Below are positions 1 to 9,165 of a stretch of DNA of 64,000 nucleotides, piece by piece. Location: the NCBI RefSeq assembly GCF_013386165.1, contig NZ_JACAOS010000003.1:1138369-1202368 (forward strand). Reading direction: 5' to 3'. How positions within the stretch are numbered: position 1 is the first letter of the stretch; each line of letters starts with the position of its first letter. The notes under the pieces were generated by a model. The model was not told the DNA's origin, ran no database searches, and worked only from the letters and a program-made list of their open reading frames with translations. This DNA is from Pseudomonas gingeri. GTDB taxonomy: Bacteria; Pseudomonadota; Gammaproteobacteria; Pseudomonadales; Pseudomonadaceae. Made by a program: the position numbers and the translations under genes.

Positions 1-322
1 GGAACACCACCGTGGCCGGGTGCAGCACGGAGCTGTTGTGCAAGTCGTCCTGCTCCACCAGATGGGAGGACGCCGCGTTCACCAGAGCAGCAAAATACGC
101 CGAACTGCCCTGGCCATTGACCAGGATGCGCGCCGGGCCGTGCTCCGGGCCCATCTTGCGGGCATAGGCTTCGAACAGTGGAATCGGATGGGCACCCTGG
201 CTGGCCAGGGCCGAGGCCAGCCAGTCGAGGAACAGATCTTCGCTACGTTCGAATACCGCTTGAGGCACCTGCTCATAACGCAGGTCAGCGAGGAATTCGC
301 ACAGCGCTTGGGTATGGCTCAT
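1..322 (-). CDS. MmgE/PrpD family protein (5' part only, runs off left edge)
   Basis: About 107 N-terminal codons are visible, read leftward from an ATG at 320-322; the rest lies outside the window. The reading (MSHTQALCEFLADLRYEQVP, then FLDWLASALASQG and a HLVEQDDLHNSSVLHPATVV stretch) is typical of the MmgE/PrpD fold, whose best-known members are 2-methylcitrate dehydratases. It lies only 10 bases after the acyl-CoA dehydrogenase stop and is surely co-transcribed with it. In P. aeruginosa a PrpD-like gene (PA0881) sits in the itaconate-degradation cluster beside the same partners, so a role with C5 dicarboxylate or CoA intermediates is inferred. The exact reaction is unknown. Confidence 0.8.
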   Translation of the reverse strand, partial: MSHTQALCEFLADLRYEQVPQAVFERSEDLFLDWLASALASQGAHPIPLFEAYARKMGPEHGPARILVNGQGSSAYFAALVNAASSHLVEQDDLHNSSVLHPATVVF

Positions 323-332
323 GCTCAATACC

Positions 333-1496
333 TCAAAAGCTGCGTGGCAGTTCGAGCAGGTGCTCGGCCACGTAGGACAGGATCAGGTTGGTGGAGATCG
401 GCGCCACCTGGTACAGGCGGGTTTCGCGGAACTTGCGCTCGACGTCGTATTCACAGGCAAAACCAAAACCGCCGTGGGTCTGCAGGCAGGCATTGGCCGC
501 TTCCCAGGACGCCTTGGCCGCCAGGTACTTGGCCATATTGGCGCTGGCCCCGGCGTTCTCACCGTTGTCGTATTCCTCGCAGGCCCGCCAGCGCATCAGG
601 TCGGCGGCCTCAATCTCGATATGCGCTTCGGCAATCGGGAACTGCACCCCCTGGTTCTGGCCGATGGGCCGCCCGAACACCACCCGGTCACGGGCATAGG
701 CACTGGCCTTCTCGATAAACCAGCGGCCGTCGCCGATGCACTCGGCGGCGATCAGCGTGCGTTCGGCATTCAGGCCGTCGAGGATGTAGCGGAAGCCCTT
801 GCCCTCTTCACCGATCAGGCTGTCGGCGGGGATTTCCAGGTTGTCGAAGAACAGCTCGTTGGTCTCGTGGTTGACCATATTGGCAATCGGTTGCACGGTC
901 AGGCCGTTGCCGATGGCCTCGCGCAGGTCCACCAGGAAGATCGACATGCCCTCGGATTTTTTCTGCACCTCGGCCAGGGGCGTGGTGCGGGCCAGCAGGA
1001 TCATCAGGTCGGAGTGCTGGACCCGCGAGATCCAGACCTTCTGGCCGTTGATCACATACTTGTCACCCTGCTTGACCGCAGTGGTCTTGATCTTGGTGGT
1101 GTCGGTGCCCGTCGTCGGCTCGGTAACAGCCATCGATTGCAGACGCAGTTCGCCGCTGGCCAGCTTCGGCAGGTAGAAGCTTTTCTGCGCCGCGCTGCCG
1201 TGGCGCAGCAGGGTGAACATGTTGTACATCTGGCCGTGCACGGTGCCCGAGTTACCGCCGCAGCGGTTCACCTCCTCGAGGATCACCGAGGCTTCGGCCA
1301 GGCCCAGGCCCGAGCCGCCGTATTCGGCTGGAATCAGCGCCGCCAGCCAGCCGGCATCGGTCAACGCCTTGACGAAGGCTTCGGGAAAACCCTTTTCCTC
1401 GTCGACCTTGCGCCAGTAGGCGGCATCAAATTCGCCGCACAGGGCGCGCACGCCTTCGCGAATGGCATTGAGTTCTTCGTTGTTATTCGGGTTCAT
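333..1496 (-). CDS. acyl-CoA dehydrogenase family protein, itaconate-cluster type
   Basis: This 387-residue protein starts at MNPNNNEELNAIREG; upstream in-frame codons overlap the preceding gene and are less likely. It has the acyl-CoA dehydrogenase layout: an N-terminal helical domain with EYGGSGLGLAEAS, a flavin/substrate loop SMAVTEPTTGTDT near the middle, and a C-terminal HGGFGFACEYDVERKFRE segment. The usual YEGT motif, which carries the catalytic glutamate in many family members, reads YQVAPIST here, so the base must come from elsewhere or the chemistry differs. It lies 16 bases after the MaoC hydratase and 10 before the PrpD-like gene. The equivalent P. aeruginosa gene (PA0879) is in the itaconate operon. 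The substrate is not established. Confidence 0.85.
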   Translation of the reverse strand: MNPNNNEELNAIREGVRALCGEFDAAYWRKVDEEKGFPEAFVKALTDAGWLAALIPAEYGGSGLGLAEASVILEEVNRCGGNSGTVHGQMYNMFTLLRHGSAAQKSFYLPKLASGELRLQSMAVTEPTTGTDTTKIKTTAVKQGDKYVINGQKVWISRVQHSDLMILLARTTPLAEVQKKSEGMSIFLVDLREAIGNGLTVQPIANMVNHETNELFFDNLEIPADSLIGEEGKGFRYILDGLNAERTLIAAECIGDGRWFIEKASAYARDRVVFGRPIGQNQGVQFPIAEAHIEIEAADLMRWRACEEYDNGENAGASANMAKYLAAKASWEAANACLQTHGGFGFACEYDVERKFRETRLYQVAPISTNLILSYVAEHLLELPRSF

Positions 1497-1512
1497 GGGG
1501 GTGATGGCCTTT

Positions 1513-2346
1513 TTATTGTGAGTCGAAATGCACTTCAGCCTGCTGGGCCAGGCCGGCGGCATTGCCGGCCCACAACTGGGCGACGCCGGGGCTGAGGATT
1601 CGTCCGCCGACTTCGAAGGGCTGCGGTGCAATCAACGGGCGCACGCCGCGATAGGAGAAGCGCCGCAGGGTCGCCTGGGGATGGGCCCGGCAGAACGCCC
1701 GCAGGTTCAGGGTGGCGATCATCGGACCGTGCACCACCAGGCCCGGATAACCTTCGGTCTCGGTGACGTAGGGGAAGTCGTAATGGATGCGGTGACCGTT
1801 GAAGGTCACGGCGCTGTAGCGGAACAGCAAGGTCGGCGTCGGCTCCACGGTTTCGTGCCAGTCCCCCTGGACCAGGGCTTCGCCACTGCTTTGTTTAGGC
1901 GGCGTCGGTTCGCGGTAGACGATGTCCTGTTCTTCGCGTATCGCCAGCCGGCCATCCTGGGAGTAGTCATGGCGCACGGTGACGAACAGCAAGGCGCCGC
2001 TGCGTCCGTGTTTTTCCTCGATATGGCTGATGGTCGACAGCCGGCTGGCATCGTGACCGGCCCGCAGGTGCTCGAAGAATTCAAGGCGCCCCCCGGCCCA
2101 CATGCGATTGCGATTGTCCGCCGGTGGCAGGAAGCCGCCACGGGCCGGGTGACCGTCGCTGCCCAGCAGGCTTTCGGCAAGCGGCTCCTGGAAGAAACAC
2201 CATTGCCACAGCGGCGGCAACGCCTCGCCGTGGGCCGGAGCCGACTCACCAAAGGTCGCGGCGATACGCTTGAGCAGGTTGCGACTCAATTGGTCGTGGG
2301 CTTCTTCGGTCCGTCCGAGCCAGGCACTCAGATCCGTTGCACTCAT
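1513..2346 (-). CDS. ich: MaoC-type hydratase, probable itaconyl-CoA (mesaconyl-CoA) hydratase
   Basis: This 277-residue protein has an N-terminal hot-dog domain of the FAS1-like dehydratase type and a C-terminal MaoC-like half (HYDFPYVTETEGYPGLVVHGP contains the family's hydratase core). Start MSATDLSAWLG at 2344-2346 is chosen because upstream codons run into the LysR promoter region. The family includes mesaconyl-C4-CoA hydratase and P. aeruginosa Ich, which hydrates itaconyl-CoA to citramalyl-CoA. It is the first gene of the leftward operon, divergent from a LysR gene, exactly as in the P. aeruginosa itaconate cluster (regulator, ich, acyl-CoA dehydrogenase, PrpD-like). The CoA-transferase and lyase genes needed to complete the pathway would lie beyond the left edge. 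Confidence 0.75.
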   Translation of the reverse strand: MSATDLSAWLGRTEEAHDQLSRNLLKRIAATFGESAPAHGEALPPLWQWCFFQEPLAESLLGSDGHPARGGFLPPADNRNRMWAGGRLEFFEHLRAGHDASRLSTISHIEEKHGRSGALLFVTVRHDYSQDGRLAIREEQDIVYREPTPPKQSSGEALVQGDWHETVEPTPTLLFRYSAVTFNGHRIHYDFPYVTETEGYPGLVVHGPMIATLNLRAFCRAHPQATLRRFSYRGVRPLIAPQPFEVGGRILSPGVAQLWAGNAAGLAQQAEVHFDSQ

Positions 2347-2429
2347 GGAAGGTTTCCCCTTGCCGGTTGTTGTCATGAACCGATGATGCAAGGTGCAGCC
2401 CGTTCCGAGAATTTGCATTTCTATAAGCC

Positions 2430-2452
2430 GGCGTTCAGTTATGCTGAACGCC
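2430..2452. promoter_or_regulatory. LysR-type operator between ich-like operon and its regulator
   Basis: A perfect 9-base inverted repeat, GGCGTTCAG-N5-CTGAACGCC, lies 40 bases before the LysR start and about 84 bases before the hydratase start. Its core TCAGTTATGCTGA fits the T-N11-A box of LysR regulators, so it is the likely binding site controlling both directions. Confidence 0.7.
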
Positions 2453-2492
2453 ACCGTCCCTGCCCCCATCCGGGCCCTGACCGGAGTCGCCC

Positions 2493-3386
2493 ATGCATTT
2501 CGACCTGGCGGATCTACGCCTCTTCATTCATATCGCCGAATCGCCGAGCCTGACCCAGGGCGCCCGCCGCGCCTTCCTCTCGCCGGCCGCCGCCAGCGCG
2601 CGGATCAAGGCCCTGGAAGCTCAACTCGACACCCGCCTGCTGTACCGCGACAGCCGTGGCGTGGAAGTCACTCCGGCCGGCCAGCGCCTGCTGCAACATG
2701 CCCGGCTGATCATGCGCCAGGTCGACTACCTGAAAAGCGAATTCACCAGTTATGGCGGCGATTCCGCCGGGCATATCCGTATCTTCGCCAACACCACGGC
2801 CGTGACCGAGTTTCTCCCGGAAGTGCTGGCCGGCTTCCTGTCCAAGCGTCCCGGGGTCACGGTGGACCTGCAGGAACGCCTGTCGCGGGACATCGTCCGC
2901 GGTGTCCTCGACGGCACCACCGACATGGGCATCATCGCCGGCCCGGTGGAAGCCAGCGGCCTGCAGGTCATGCACTTCAGCACCGACCGGCTGGTATTGA
3001 TCGTGCCGGTGGACCACCCGTTGGCCACGCAGCAGTCGGTGACCCTCGGCCAGACCCTGGCGTTCCAGCATATCGGCCTGCACGAAGGCAGCACCTTGCT
3101 GAGCTTTTTGCGCGAACACGTCGAACGGCTCGGCAAGACCTTGTCGTTGCGGATCCAGGTCTCGAGTTTCGAGGCGATCTGCCGCATGGTCGAAGCCGGC
3201 GTGGGCATCGGCATCATTCCCGAATCCGCCGCCGTGCGGCACTGCCGGACCATGGAGCTGGTGACCGTGGCACTGGACGAACCCTGGGCGATTCGCGAGC
3301 GCAGCATTCTGGTGCGTGAGCTCGAAGCCCTGCCGGGGACCATTCGCGCCTTGATTGCCACGCTGATGCCTGGGACACCAACCTGA
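2493..3386 (+). CDS. LysR family regulator, probable itaconate-responsive (ItcR-like)
   Basis: A 297-residue LysR-type regulator: winged helix-turn-helix in residues 1-60 (LADLRLFIHIAESPSLTQGA, then FLSPAAASARIKALE) and a periplasmic-binding-like effector domain to the end. ATG at 2493 is preceded by GGAGTCGCC. It diverges from the hydratase/dehydrogenase/PrpD operon with a perfect T-N11-A palindrome in between. In P. aeruginosa the LysR at the same place activates the itaconate genes in response to itaconate, which is the inferred role here; the effector cannot be read from sequence. Confidence 0.8.
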   Translation: MHFDLADLRLFIHIAESPSLTQGARRAFLSPAAASARIKALEAQLDTRLLYRDSRGVEVTPAGQRLLQHARLIMRQVDYLKSEFTSYGGDSAGHIRIFANTTAVTEFLPEVLAGFLSKRPGVTVDLQERLSRDIVRGVLDGTTDMGIIAGPVEASGLQVMHFSTDRLVLIVPVDHPLATQQSVTLGQTLAFQHIGLHEGSTLLSFLREHVERLGKTLSLRIQVSSFEAICRMVEAGVGIGIIPESAAVRHCRTMELVTVALDEPWAIRERSILVRELEALPGTIRALIATLMPGTPT

Positions 3387-3518
3387 ACCGCCCTACAGTT
3401 TGGGTTGCACAAACCCCTGCTTCGGCGGCATTCTTGAAGGCATTCGACAGATAGAACTTTTCACCGCAGCCGCACTCAATCAGTGCATGGATCCACGCCC
3501 TTCCCGACAGAGACGCTC

Positions 3519-4439
3519 ATGACTTCGAAGCTTGCACAACTCAAGCAATTCACCACCGTGGTCGCGGACACCGGCGACCTCGACGCCATTACCCGCCTCA
3601 AGCCGGTCGACGCCACCACCAACCCTTCGCTGCTGCTCAAGGCCGCCGCGCTGCCAGGCTACGCCGACCTGCTCAAGGCCGCCGTGTCCCACGCCAAGGG
3701 TGATGTCGGCCTGGCCTGCGACCATTTCGCGGTGTCCGTGGGCAGTGGCATTCTCAAGGCGATTCCAGGGCGTATTTCCACCGAAGTCGACGCACGCCTG
3801 TCCTTCGATGAAACCGCGCTGCTGAGCAAGGCCCACCAGTTGATCGAGCTGTACGACAAGGCCGGTGTCAGCCGTGACCGCGTACTGATCAAGCTGGCTT
3901 CGACCTGGGAAGGTATCCGCGCCGCCGAGAAGCTGGAAAAGGCCGGCATCCAGACCAACCTGACCCTGCTGTTCTCCTTCGCCCAGGCCGCCGCCTGCGC
4001 CGATGCCGGGGTGTTCCTGATCTCGCCGTTCGTGGGCCGCATCTACGACTGGTACAAGAAGTCCACCGGCAACGAATACACCGGCGCCGACGATCCGGGC
4101 GTGCAATCGGTCACCCGCATCTACAACTACTACAAGTCCAATGACTACAAGACCGTGGTCATGGGCGCGAGCTTCCGCAACCTCAACCAGATCGAACAAC
4201 TGGCCGGTTGCGACCGCCTGACCATCAGCCCGGACCTGCTGGAAAAACTCGGCCAGGACGAAGGCACCCTGGAGCGTCGTCTGGCGCCGGGTGCCGAGGG
4301 TGAAGCGCGTTTGAACCTGAATGAAGCGCAGTTCCGCTGGGCCTCCAACGAAGACGCCATGGCTACCGAGAAGCTGGCCGAAGGTATTCGCCAGTTCGCC
4401 CGTGACCAGGAAAAACTCGAAGCCCTGTTGGGCCAGTAA
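3519..4439 (+). CDS. tal: transaldolase
   Basis: A 306-residue transaldolase of the classical TalB type. It transfers the dihydroxyacetone unit between sedoheptulose-7-P/glyceraldehyde-3-P and fructose-6-P/erythrose-4-P in the pentose phosphate pathway (cytoplasm). The signature [14 protein letters not shown] is near residue 30 and the Schiff-base lysine is Lys125 in [25 protein letters not shown] and VVMGASFRN follow as expected. Start [11 protein letters not shown] is chosen over an upstream ATG at 3483 because it matches the family's usual length (about 308). It is monocistronic and ends at a REP-rich region that may also stop transcription. Confidence 0.97.
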   Translation: MTSKLAQLKQFTTVVADTGDLDAITRLKPVDATTNPSLLLKAAALPGYADLLKAAVSHAKGDVGLACDHFAVSVGSGILKAIPGRISTEVDARLSFDETALLSKAHQLIELYDKAGVSRDRVLIKLASTWEGIRAAEKLEKAGIQTNLTLLFSFAQAAACADAGVFLISPFVGRIYDWYKKSTGNEYTGADDPGVQSVTRIYNYYKSNDYKTVVMGASFRNLNQIEQLAGCDRLTISPDLLEKLGQDEGTLERRLAPGAEGEARLNLNEAQFRWASNEDAMATEKLAEGIRQFARDQEKLEALLGQ

Positions 4440-4751
4440 CAAACCTCTGGAACTGACTAGCCAGCGATAGCGGTACCAGCTTCACCGCCGCTATCGCCAG
4501 CAAGCCGGCTCCTACAAATCCGTGCCTGACCCTGAACCATCGTCGCACACAACACCTGTAGGAGCTGGCTTGCCGCGATGGCGATGCACGTCGCGCCGCC
4601 GCTATCGCCAGCAAGCCGGCTCCTACATATCCGTGCCTGACCCTGAACCATCGTCGTACACAACACCTGTAGGAGCTGGCTTGCCGGCGATGACGATGCA
4701 CGTCGCACCATCGCCGCCGCAGGCAGTCTCATGACCATGACGCCCCCGGCG
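4440..4751. repeat. REP cluster with a 111-base tandem duplication
   Basis: This gene-free stretch after tal is built of REP elements. A unit of 111 bases starting CCGCTATCGCCAGCAAGCCG (4488-4598) is repeated once with few changes (4599-4709). Each unit holds one REP in one direction and one in the other (GTAGGAGCTGGCTTGC), joined by the same linker, so each is a BIME-like pair. An extra inverted copy at about 4460-4500 pairs GCGATAGCGG with CCGCTATCGC and could act as the tal terminator. Confidence 0.9.
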
Positions 4752-4964
4752 TCAGTTGGTACGTTCAACGCTATCGGAACCTGTCTGTTTGCCGGCCGCT
4801 ACGGCCTGGGCCTTTTCAGACTGCTGGTAATAGGCCATGGATACGTTGCGAGCCGCCTCCATATGCGCCATGACTTTATCACCGCCATCACCGCCGCCTT
4901 CAGCCATGGCTGCAACGGAGGCCGTCATCAAGGTCACGATCAACAACGCTTTAAGGGATTTCAT
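4752..4964 (-). CDS. small secreted protein of unknown function (PtrA-like N-terminus)
   Basis: A 70-residue protein with a clear Sec signal peptide (MKSLKALLIVTLMTASVAAMA, cut after AMA) and a short hydrophilic mature part rich in Gly, Asp, Gln and Ser. A GGAGAG ribosome site sits just upstream of the ATG at 4962-4964. The start, with EGGGD right after the signal, resembles small Pseudomonas proteins annotated as having a PtrA N-terminal domain, some linked to metal stress; this likeness is from memory and weak. No enzyme motif is present. It diverges from the LysR gene at 5177. Confidence 0.75.
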   Translation of the reverse strand: MKSLKALLIVTLMTASVAAMAEGGGDGGDKVMAHMEAARNVSMAYYQQSEKAQAVAAGKQTGSDSVERTN

Positions 4965-4988
4965 CAGTCACTCTCCAATAGTTTGAGC

Positions 4989-5010
4989 GTCAGCGAGAGT
5001 TCCCGCTGAC
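4989..5010. promoter_or_regulatory. inverted repeat upstream of the small secreted protein
   Basis: GTCAGCG-N8-CGCTGAC (4989-4995 and 5004-5010) lies 25 bases before the start of the small secreted protein. It may be an operator or a 5' leader hairpin; the binding factor is unknown. Confidence 0.35.
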
Positions 5011-5176
5011 TTGGACTCATCCTAGCGAGCGGTGCATTTCAGACTCTTCCCCGCAGAATGAAACTTTTTACAGGAACATCCCCTTCAACAACCCACACCC
5101 GCGCGCCTCCAGACGCTGGATAAGCTCAAGACAACGCCCTAGAATCCGTCGCTATTGATTCTGGAAAAGAGACAAT

Positions 5177-6073
5177 ATGGACCGTATCGACTGTATGCGT
5201 GCTTTCGTTGCCACCGTTGGCGCCAATGGTTTTGCCGCGGCGGCCCGGGCCATGGATGTGCCGCGCTCGAAAGTCAGCAAGCAAATCCAGGCGTTGGAAG
5301 AGGCCATCGGCGTGCAACTGCTGCAACGCACCACCCGCAGCCTGCACCTGACCGAAGCCGGCGCCGAATACTACGAGGCCGCTCGCGAGTTGCTCGCGTC
5401 CCTGGACGAAACCGAGCAACGCGCCCGGGATGGCGTTGGCGAACTGCGCGGCGTGCTGCGGGTCAACGCGCCCATGTCCTTCGGCCTGCGGCGGTTGGGG
5501 CCGCTGATCCCGCTGTTTTACCAGCAGCATCCGAACGTGGAACTGCAACTGGTGCTCAGCGACCAGCAAGTCGATCCGGTGCGCGGCGGCTTTGATGTCA
5601 CCCTCCGCATCGCCAGCCTGCCAGACTCTTCCATGGTCGCCCGTTTGCTCGCCCCCGCGCCACGGATCATGGTGGCCTCGCCGGCCTACCTGGCACGCGC
5701 CGGCACACCCCGGACACCGAAGGACCTGACAACCCACCAATGCCTGAACTATGGCTACTTGCAAAGTGGTGTCAGCCTGCAACTGAGCAATGGCAAGGAA
5801 ACCCAGCGAGTCAACGTCACCGGGCCGTTGCACGCCAACAACGGCGACCTGCTGGCCCAGGCCGCGCAGGCCGGCATGGGTATCGCCCTGCTCCCGGACT
5901 TTATCGTCGAGGACGCCCTGGCCGCCGGGACCCTGGTCCCCGTGTTGTGCGAGTGGCAGGCCCCGGCGATCAGCATCAACGCGGTCTATCCCTCGGCCCG
6001 TCGGGTACCGCAGAAGACCCGGGCGTTTATCGAGTTCCTGGTGAAAGCCCTGGCGGTGGAGGCAACGGCCTGA
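5177..6073 (+). CDS. LysR family transcriptional regulator
   Basis: A 298-residue LysR regulator of the CrgA/DmlR-like subgroup: helix-turn-helix in residues 1-60 (MRAFVATVGANGFAAAARAM, SKVSKQIQALEEAIGVQLL) and an effector domain from about residue 90. It diverges from the small secreted protein gene and converges on the HD-GYP gene with only a few bases between stops. No divergent enzyme gene reveals the target, so the regulon is unknown. Confidence 0.85.
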   Translation: MDRIDCMRAFVATVGANGFAAAARAMDVPRSKVSKQIQALEEAIGVQLLQRTTRSLHLTEAGAEYYEAARELLASLDETEQRARDGVGELRGVLRVNAPMSFGLRRLGPLIPLFYQQHPNVELQLVLSDQQVDPVRGGFDVTLRIASLPDSSMVARLLAPAPRIMVASPAYLARAGTPRTPKDLTTHQCLNYGYLQSGVSLQLSNGKETQRVNVTGPLHANNGDLLAQAAQAGMGIALLPDFIVEDALAAGTLVPVLCEWQAPAISINAVYPSARRVPQKTRAFIEFLVKALAVEATA

Positions 6074-6076
6074 GCC

Positions 6077-7321
6077 CTAGGCGGTGTTGAAGATCGACTG
6101 CTTGCCGATGGAAATACCCGACCACAGTTCATCCAGGTGCTTGAACCCCCACTTCTTCACCGACTCCAGGCTGGCAATCGCGTCGTGTTCACCGGCAGCG
6201 CCAAGGTCGATGACGCTTTGCTCGATGGGCATGCGCAGTTTCGAGGAGTAGAACACCTTCACCCGTGGGGTCAGCAACGACTGTTCATGCTGCTCCATGA
6301 CGATCCCCAGGCGACCGCTGTGCAACAGCACCAAGGCACCCACCGGATAGATCCCGATGCAGCGGACAAAGGCATGAAAGATCTGTTCATCGAACTGGCC
6401 TTTCCAGTCGGCCATTTTTCGAATGGCCTCGGCCGCCGTCCAGGCCGGCTTGCCATGTCGCTCGGAGGTCACCGAGTCATAGCTGTCACACACCGCGGCC
6501 ATCCGCGCAAACAGGCTGATCTGCGTGCCGCAGAGCTTGTGCGGGTAACCGCTGCCATCGACTCGCTCATGATGATGCAGGCAGACATCCATCACCCTCG
6601 GACTGAAATGGCGGGTGTCGAGGAGCATCTTCGCGCCGATTTCCGGATGGCGGCGCAGGCTCTCGAATTCGCTGTCGGTGAGGGCCGAAGTTTTACTGAG
6701 CAACTCGGCAGGCACCATCATCTTGCCGACCTCGTGCAGGATGCCCGCCATGCCGGCCTCTTTCACCAGGCCCTCGGGCAGGTTCAAGCGGTAGGCCAGG
6801 CTCATCATCAGGGCGCACACCGCCACCGAATGCATGTAGGTGTATTCATCGCTGGTCTTGAGCCGGGCCAGGCTGATCAGGGCGTCGGGATGACGCATCA
6901 GCGAATCCGAGATTTCAGCGATCAGGTGGGAAATCTGCTCGGGATGAACCGCCTTGCCCATCCGCAGGTCGCTGAACAGGGTCAACACCACGGCCTTGGT
7001 TCGGGCGCACAAGTTCAGCGCATGGATCACCTCGTCGCTCATGGCAATCCGCGGGCGATTACGTGGCCGCTCCTGGGCAGGAATCTCCAGCGGCTCCAGC
7101 GCCGGCTCAGCAAGCGAAGGTGGCGCCTCTATTTCGGTATCCAGCCCTTTGTCGGTGTCGATCCAGAGCGCGGCGAGGCCGCAGTTGCGGATCTTTTGCA
7201 GATCCTCTTCGTCATCGAGCAGAAAGTGGCTGCGCCAGAACGGGTGATCCATCCAGGAACCGCAAAAGGACTGCACATACATGCCGACACGAAGCTCGCT
7301 CACCTGTATCTGTCTTAGCAT
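6077..7321 (-). CDS. HD-GYP domain protein with DUF3391, HD pair changed to HE
   Basis: A 414-residue cytoplasmic protein: DUF3391-type N-terminus (LRQIQVSELRVGMYVQSFCGSW) in residues 1-130, then an HD-GYP domain, about 150-340. HD-GYP proteins are normally cyclic-di-GMP phosphodiesterases using a metal centre. The GYP part is intact (HHHERVDGSGYP, residues 249-260), but the motif that gives the family its name reads HEVGK at 196-200 (codons CAC GAG) instead of HDxGK. The metal site may be altered, leaving a weak enzyme or a c-di-GMP sensor, or Glu may substitute for Asp. It is followed upstream by a chemoreceptor gene on the same strand, so a motility/biofilm role is plausible. Confidence 0.88.
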   Translation of the reverse strand: MLRQIQVSELRVGMYVQSFCGSWMDHPFWRSHFLLDDEEDLQKIRNCGLAALWIDTDKGLDTEIEAPPSLAEPALEPLEIPAQERPRNRPRIAMSDEVIHALNLCARTKAVVLTLFSDLRMGKAVHPEQISHLIAEISDSLMRHPDALISLARLKTSDEYTYMHSVAVCALMMSLAYRLNLPEGLVKEAGMAGILHEVGKMMVPAELLSKTSALTDSEFESLRRHPEIGAKMLLDTRHFSPRVMDVCLHHHERVDGSGYPHKLCGTQISLFARMAAVCDSYDSVTSERHGKPAWTAAEAIRKMADWKGQFDEQIFHAFVRCIGIYPVGALVLLHSGRLGIVMEQHEQSLLTPRVKVFYSSKLRMPIEQSVIDLGAAGEHDAIASLESVKKWGFKHLDELWSGISIGKQSIFNTA

Positions 7322-7371
7322 GATGGAGCCCCTGGTTCCTTATCACACTCAAGCGCCTCGCTGCAGCCAGG

Positions 7372-8994
7372 CTACAGTGAAAACCGCGCAATCAGGTGAT
7401 TCAGGCTCCCGGCCAGTTTGGACAGTTCGCTACTGGCGATAGAGGTCTGGCTGGCGGCCGACGAACTCTGAATGGACAGATCGCGAATGCTCACCAGGTT
7501 GCGGTCGACTGACCTGGCCACCTGCGCCTGTTGTTCGGACGCGGTAGCGATCAGCAGGTTTTTTTCATTGATATGGGAGATCGACAGCGTCACCTCCTCG
7601 ATCGCCTGGCCCGTCTCATGGGCCAGGGAGCGGGTCACGCGGGTTTCTTCGCTGCTGTGGCCCATCGACTCCACGGCCTTCTTCGAATCGAGCTGGATGC
7701 CCTTGACCATCTGTTCGATTTCCTGGGTCGACTGCTGGGTCCGATGGGCCAGCGCTCGCACCTCATCCGCCACCACCGCAAAACCCCGACCTTGCTCGCC
7801 GGCCCGGGCCGCTTCGATGGCCGCGTTCAACGCCAGCAAGTTGGTCTGCTCGGCGATGGCGCCGATCACGTCGAGGACCTTGGCGATGTTCTGGGCTTGC
7901 CCGGCCAGGCCTTCGATATCGGTTTTGGTCTGTTCGACGCGGCTGCTCAAGCGCTCGATGGAGTCGATGGTTTCACCCACCCGATCCTGGACGATCCGCG
8001 CCGAGCTTTCCGAAGCCTGGGTGGACTGTGAGGCCGAAACGGCGTTTCTGGCCACTTCCTCGACTGCCGCAGTCATCTGATTGACCGCAGTGGCGGCCTG
8101 GTCGGTTTCAAGGCTCTGCTTTTGAATACCCGCCGTCGACTCGTGGGTGATCGCACTCATCTGCTCAGCCGCCGAAGCCAGTTGCCGGGACGAATCGGCG
8201 ATATGTTCGATGGTGTTCTTGAGACTCGAACGCATGGCGGCGGCGACGCTCTGCAAGTCGGTGATTTCATCCCGCCCACTGATCTCCACCTTACTCTTCA
8301 GGTCGCCATCGGCAATTTTCTGCATCGACAGGCGCAAGTCATTGATCGGCTGCGCGATGCTGCGGGTAAACAGCAGTGCCACGACGCAAGTGATCACCAG
8401 GGCCGTGACCATGAACACCAACGTCATCAGGAAGGAGCTGTCATAGCTGGCGTTCGCCACCTGGCCGGAGCGCTCGGCGCCCTCCTCGTTGATGGCCATC
8501 AGCGCTTCAATCGAGGTCTGCAGCCTTTTTGCCGATTCGCTGCTGGTGTCACGAATGAAATGAGTCATGGCCTCGAAGGAGGCGGTCTGACTCATGCTCA
8601 CCAATTGGTCGAGCAGGTCCTGGTAACTGCGCACATTGGCAATCACCTGGTCATAACGTTGCTTTTCCTCGGGGCTGGAAACCCGCGCCGCGTATTTTCC
8701 GGTTTCCAGGCTCAGCGCGGTTTTCAGCGCCGCCAGTTTGTCCAGGGAGCTTTGACTCTGGCGGTTTTCATCCATGACAAAGCGTCGGCCATCGAGCCGG
8801 TAGAGCAGCGCGGCATTTTGAATTCGCGCGGCCTGGCGCACGCTCGGCAACCAGTCCGCCTGCAGCCTCTGGGAGGCGCTCTGGATTTCCTTCATCCGAT
8901 ACAACGAGGTCAGCCCGAGGCTGATCAACAGCAGGCAGATCAACCCGAAACCGAGGAGTGATCTGAAGGTCAACCTGATGTTCCTTGTCTTCAT
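7372..8994 (-). CDS. methyl-accepting chemotaxis protein
   Basis: A 540-residue chemoreceptor. It has a membrane helix at about 12-32, a periplasmic four-helix-bundle type sensor domain to about 188, a second membrane helix ([22 protein letters not shown]), a HAMP domain around 210-262 and a cytoplasmic coiled-coil signalling domain. The highly conserved hairpin tip [20 protein letters not shown] is present. It would control CheA kinase in response to an unknown small ligand. There is no C-terminal CheR-binding pentapeptide. It lies just upstream of the HD-GYP gene on the same strand with 50 bases between. Confidence 0.93.
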   Translation of the reverse strand: MKTRNIRLTFRSLLGFGLICLLLISLGLTSLYRMKEIQSASQRLQADWLPSVRQAARIQNAALLYRLDGRRFVMDENRQSQSSLDKLAALKTALSLETGKYAARVSSPEEKQRYDQVIANVRSYQDLLDQLVSMSQTASFEAMTHFIRDTSSESAKRLQTSIEALMAINEEGAERSGQVANASYDSSFLMTLVFMVTALVITCVVALLFTRSIAQPINDLRLSMQKIADGDLKSKVEISGRDEITDLQSVAAAMRSSLKNTIEHIADSSRQLASAAEQMSAITHESTAGIQKQSLETDQAATAVNQMTAAVEEVARNAVSASQSTQASESSARIVQDRVGETIDSIERLSSRVEQTKTDIEGLAGQAQNIAKVLDVIGAIAEQTNLLALNAAIEAARAGEQGRGFAVVADEVRALAHRTQQSTQEIEQMVKGIQLDSKKAVESMGHSSEETRVTRSLAHETGQAIEEVTLSISHINEKNLLIATASEQQAQVARSVDRNLVSIRDLSIQSSSAASQTSIASSELSKLAGSLNHLIARFSL

Positions 8995-9165
8995 GAAACC
9001 ACTCCGGGGCCAGGCTGCTTGAGCGTCCAGTTGCGGGGGACGTTAACCACTACCCAGTGTAGTACGTCCTCCGCAAAAGATCGGTCCCAGCGCTCGCGCG
9101 GCCTCAGGTCCCCGCCAACCACTCAAGCTCGCGGGCAGCCTTGCGCCACCCGCGAACCGACAGCC

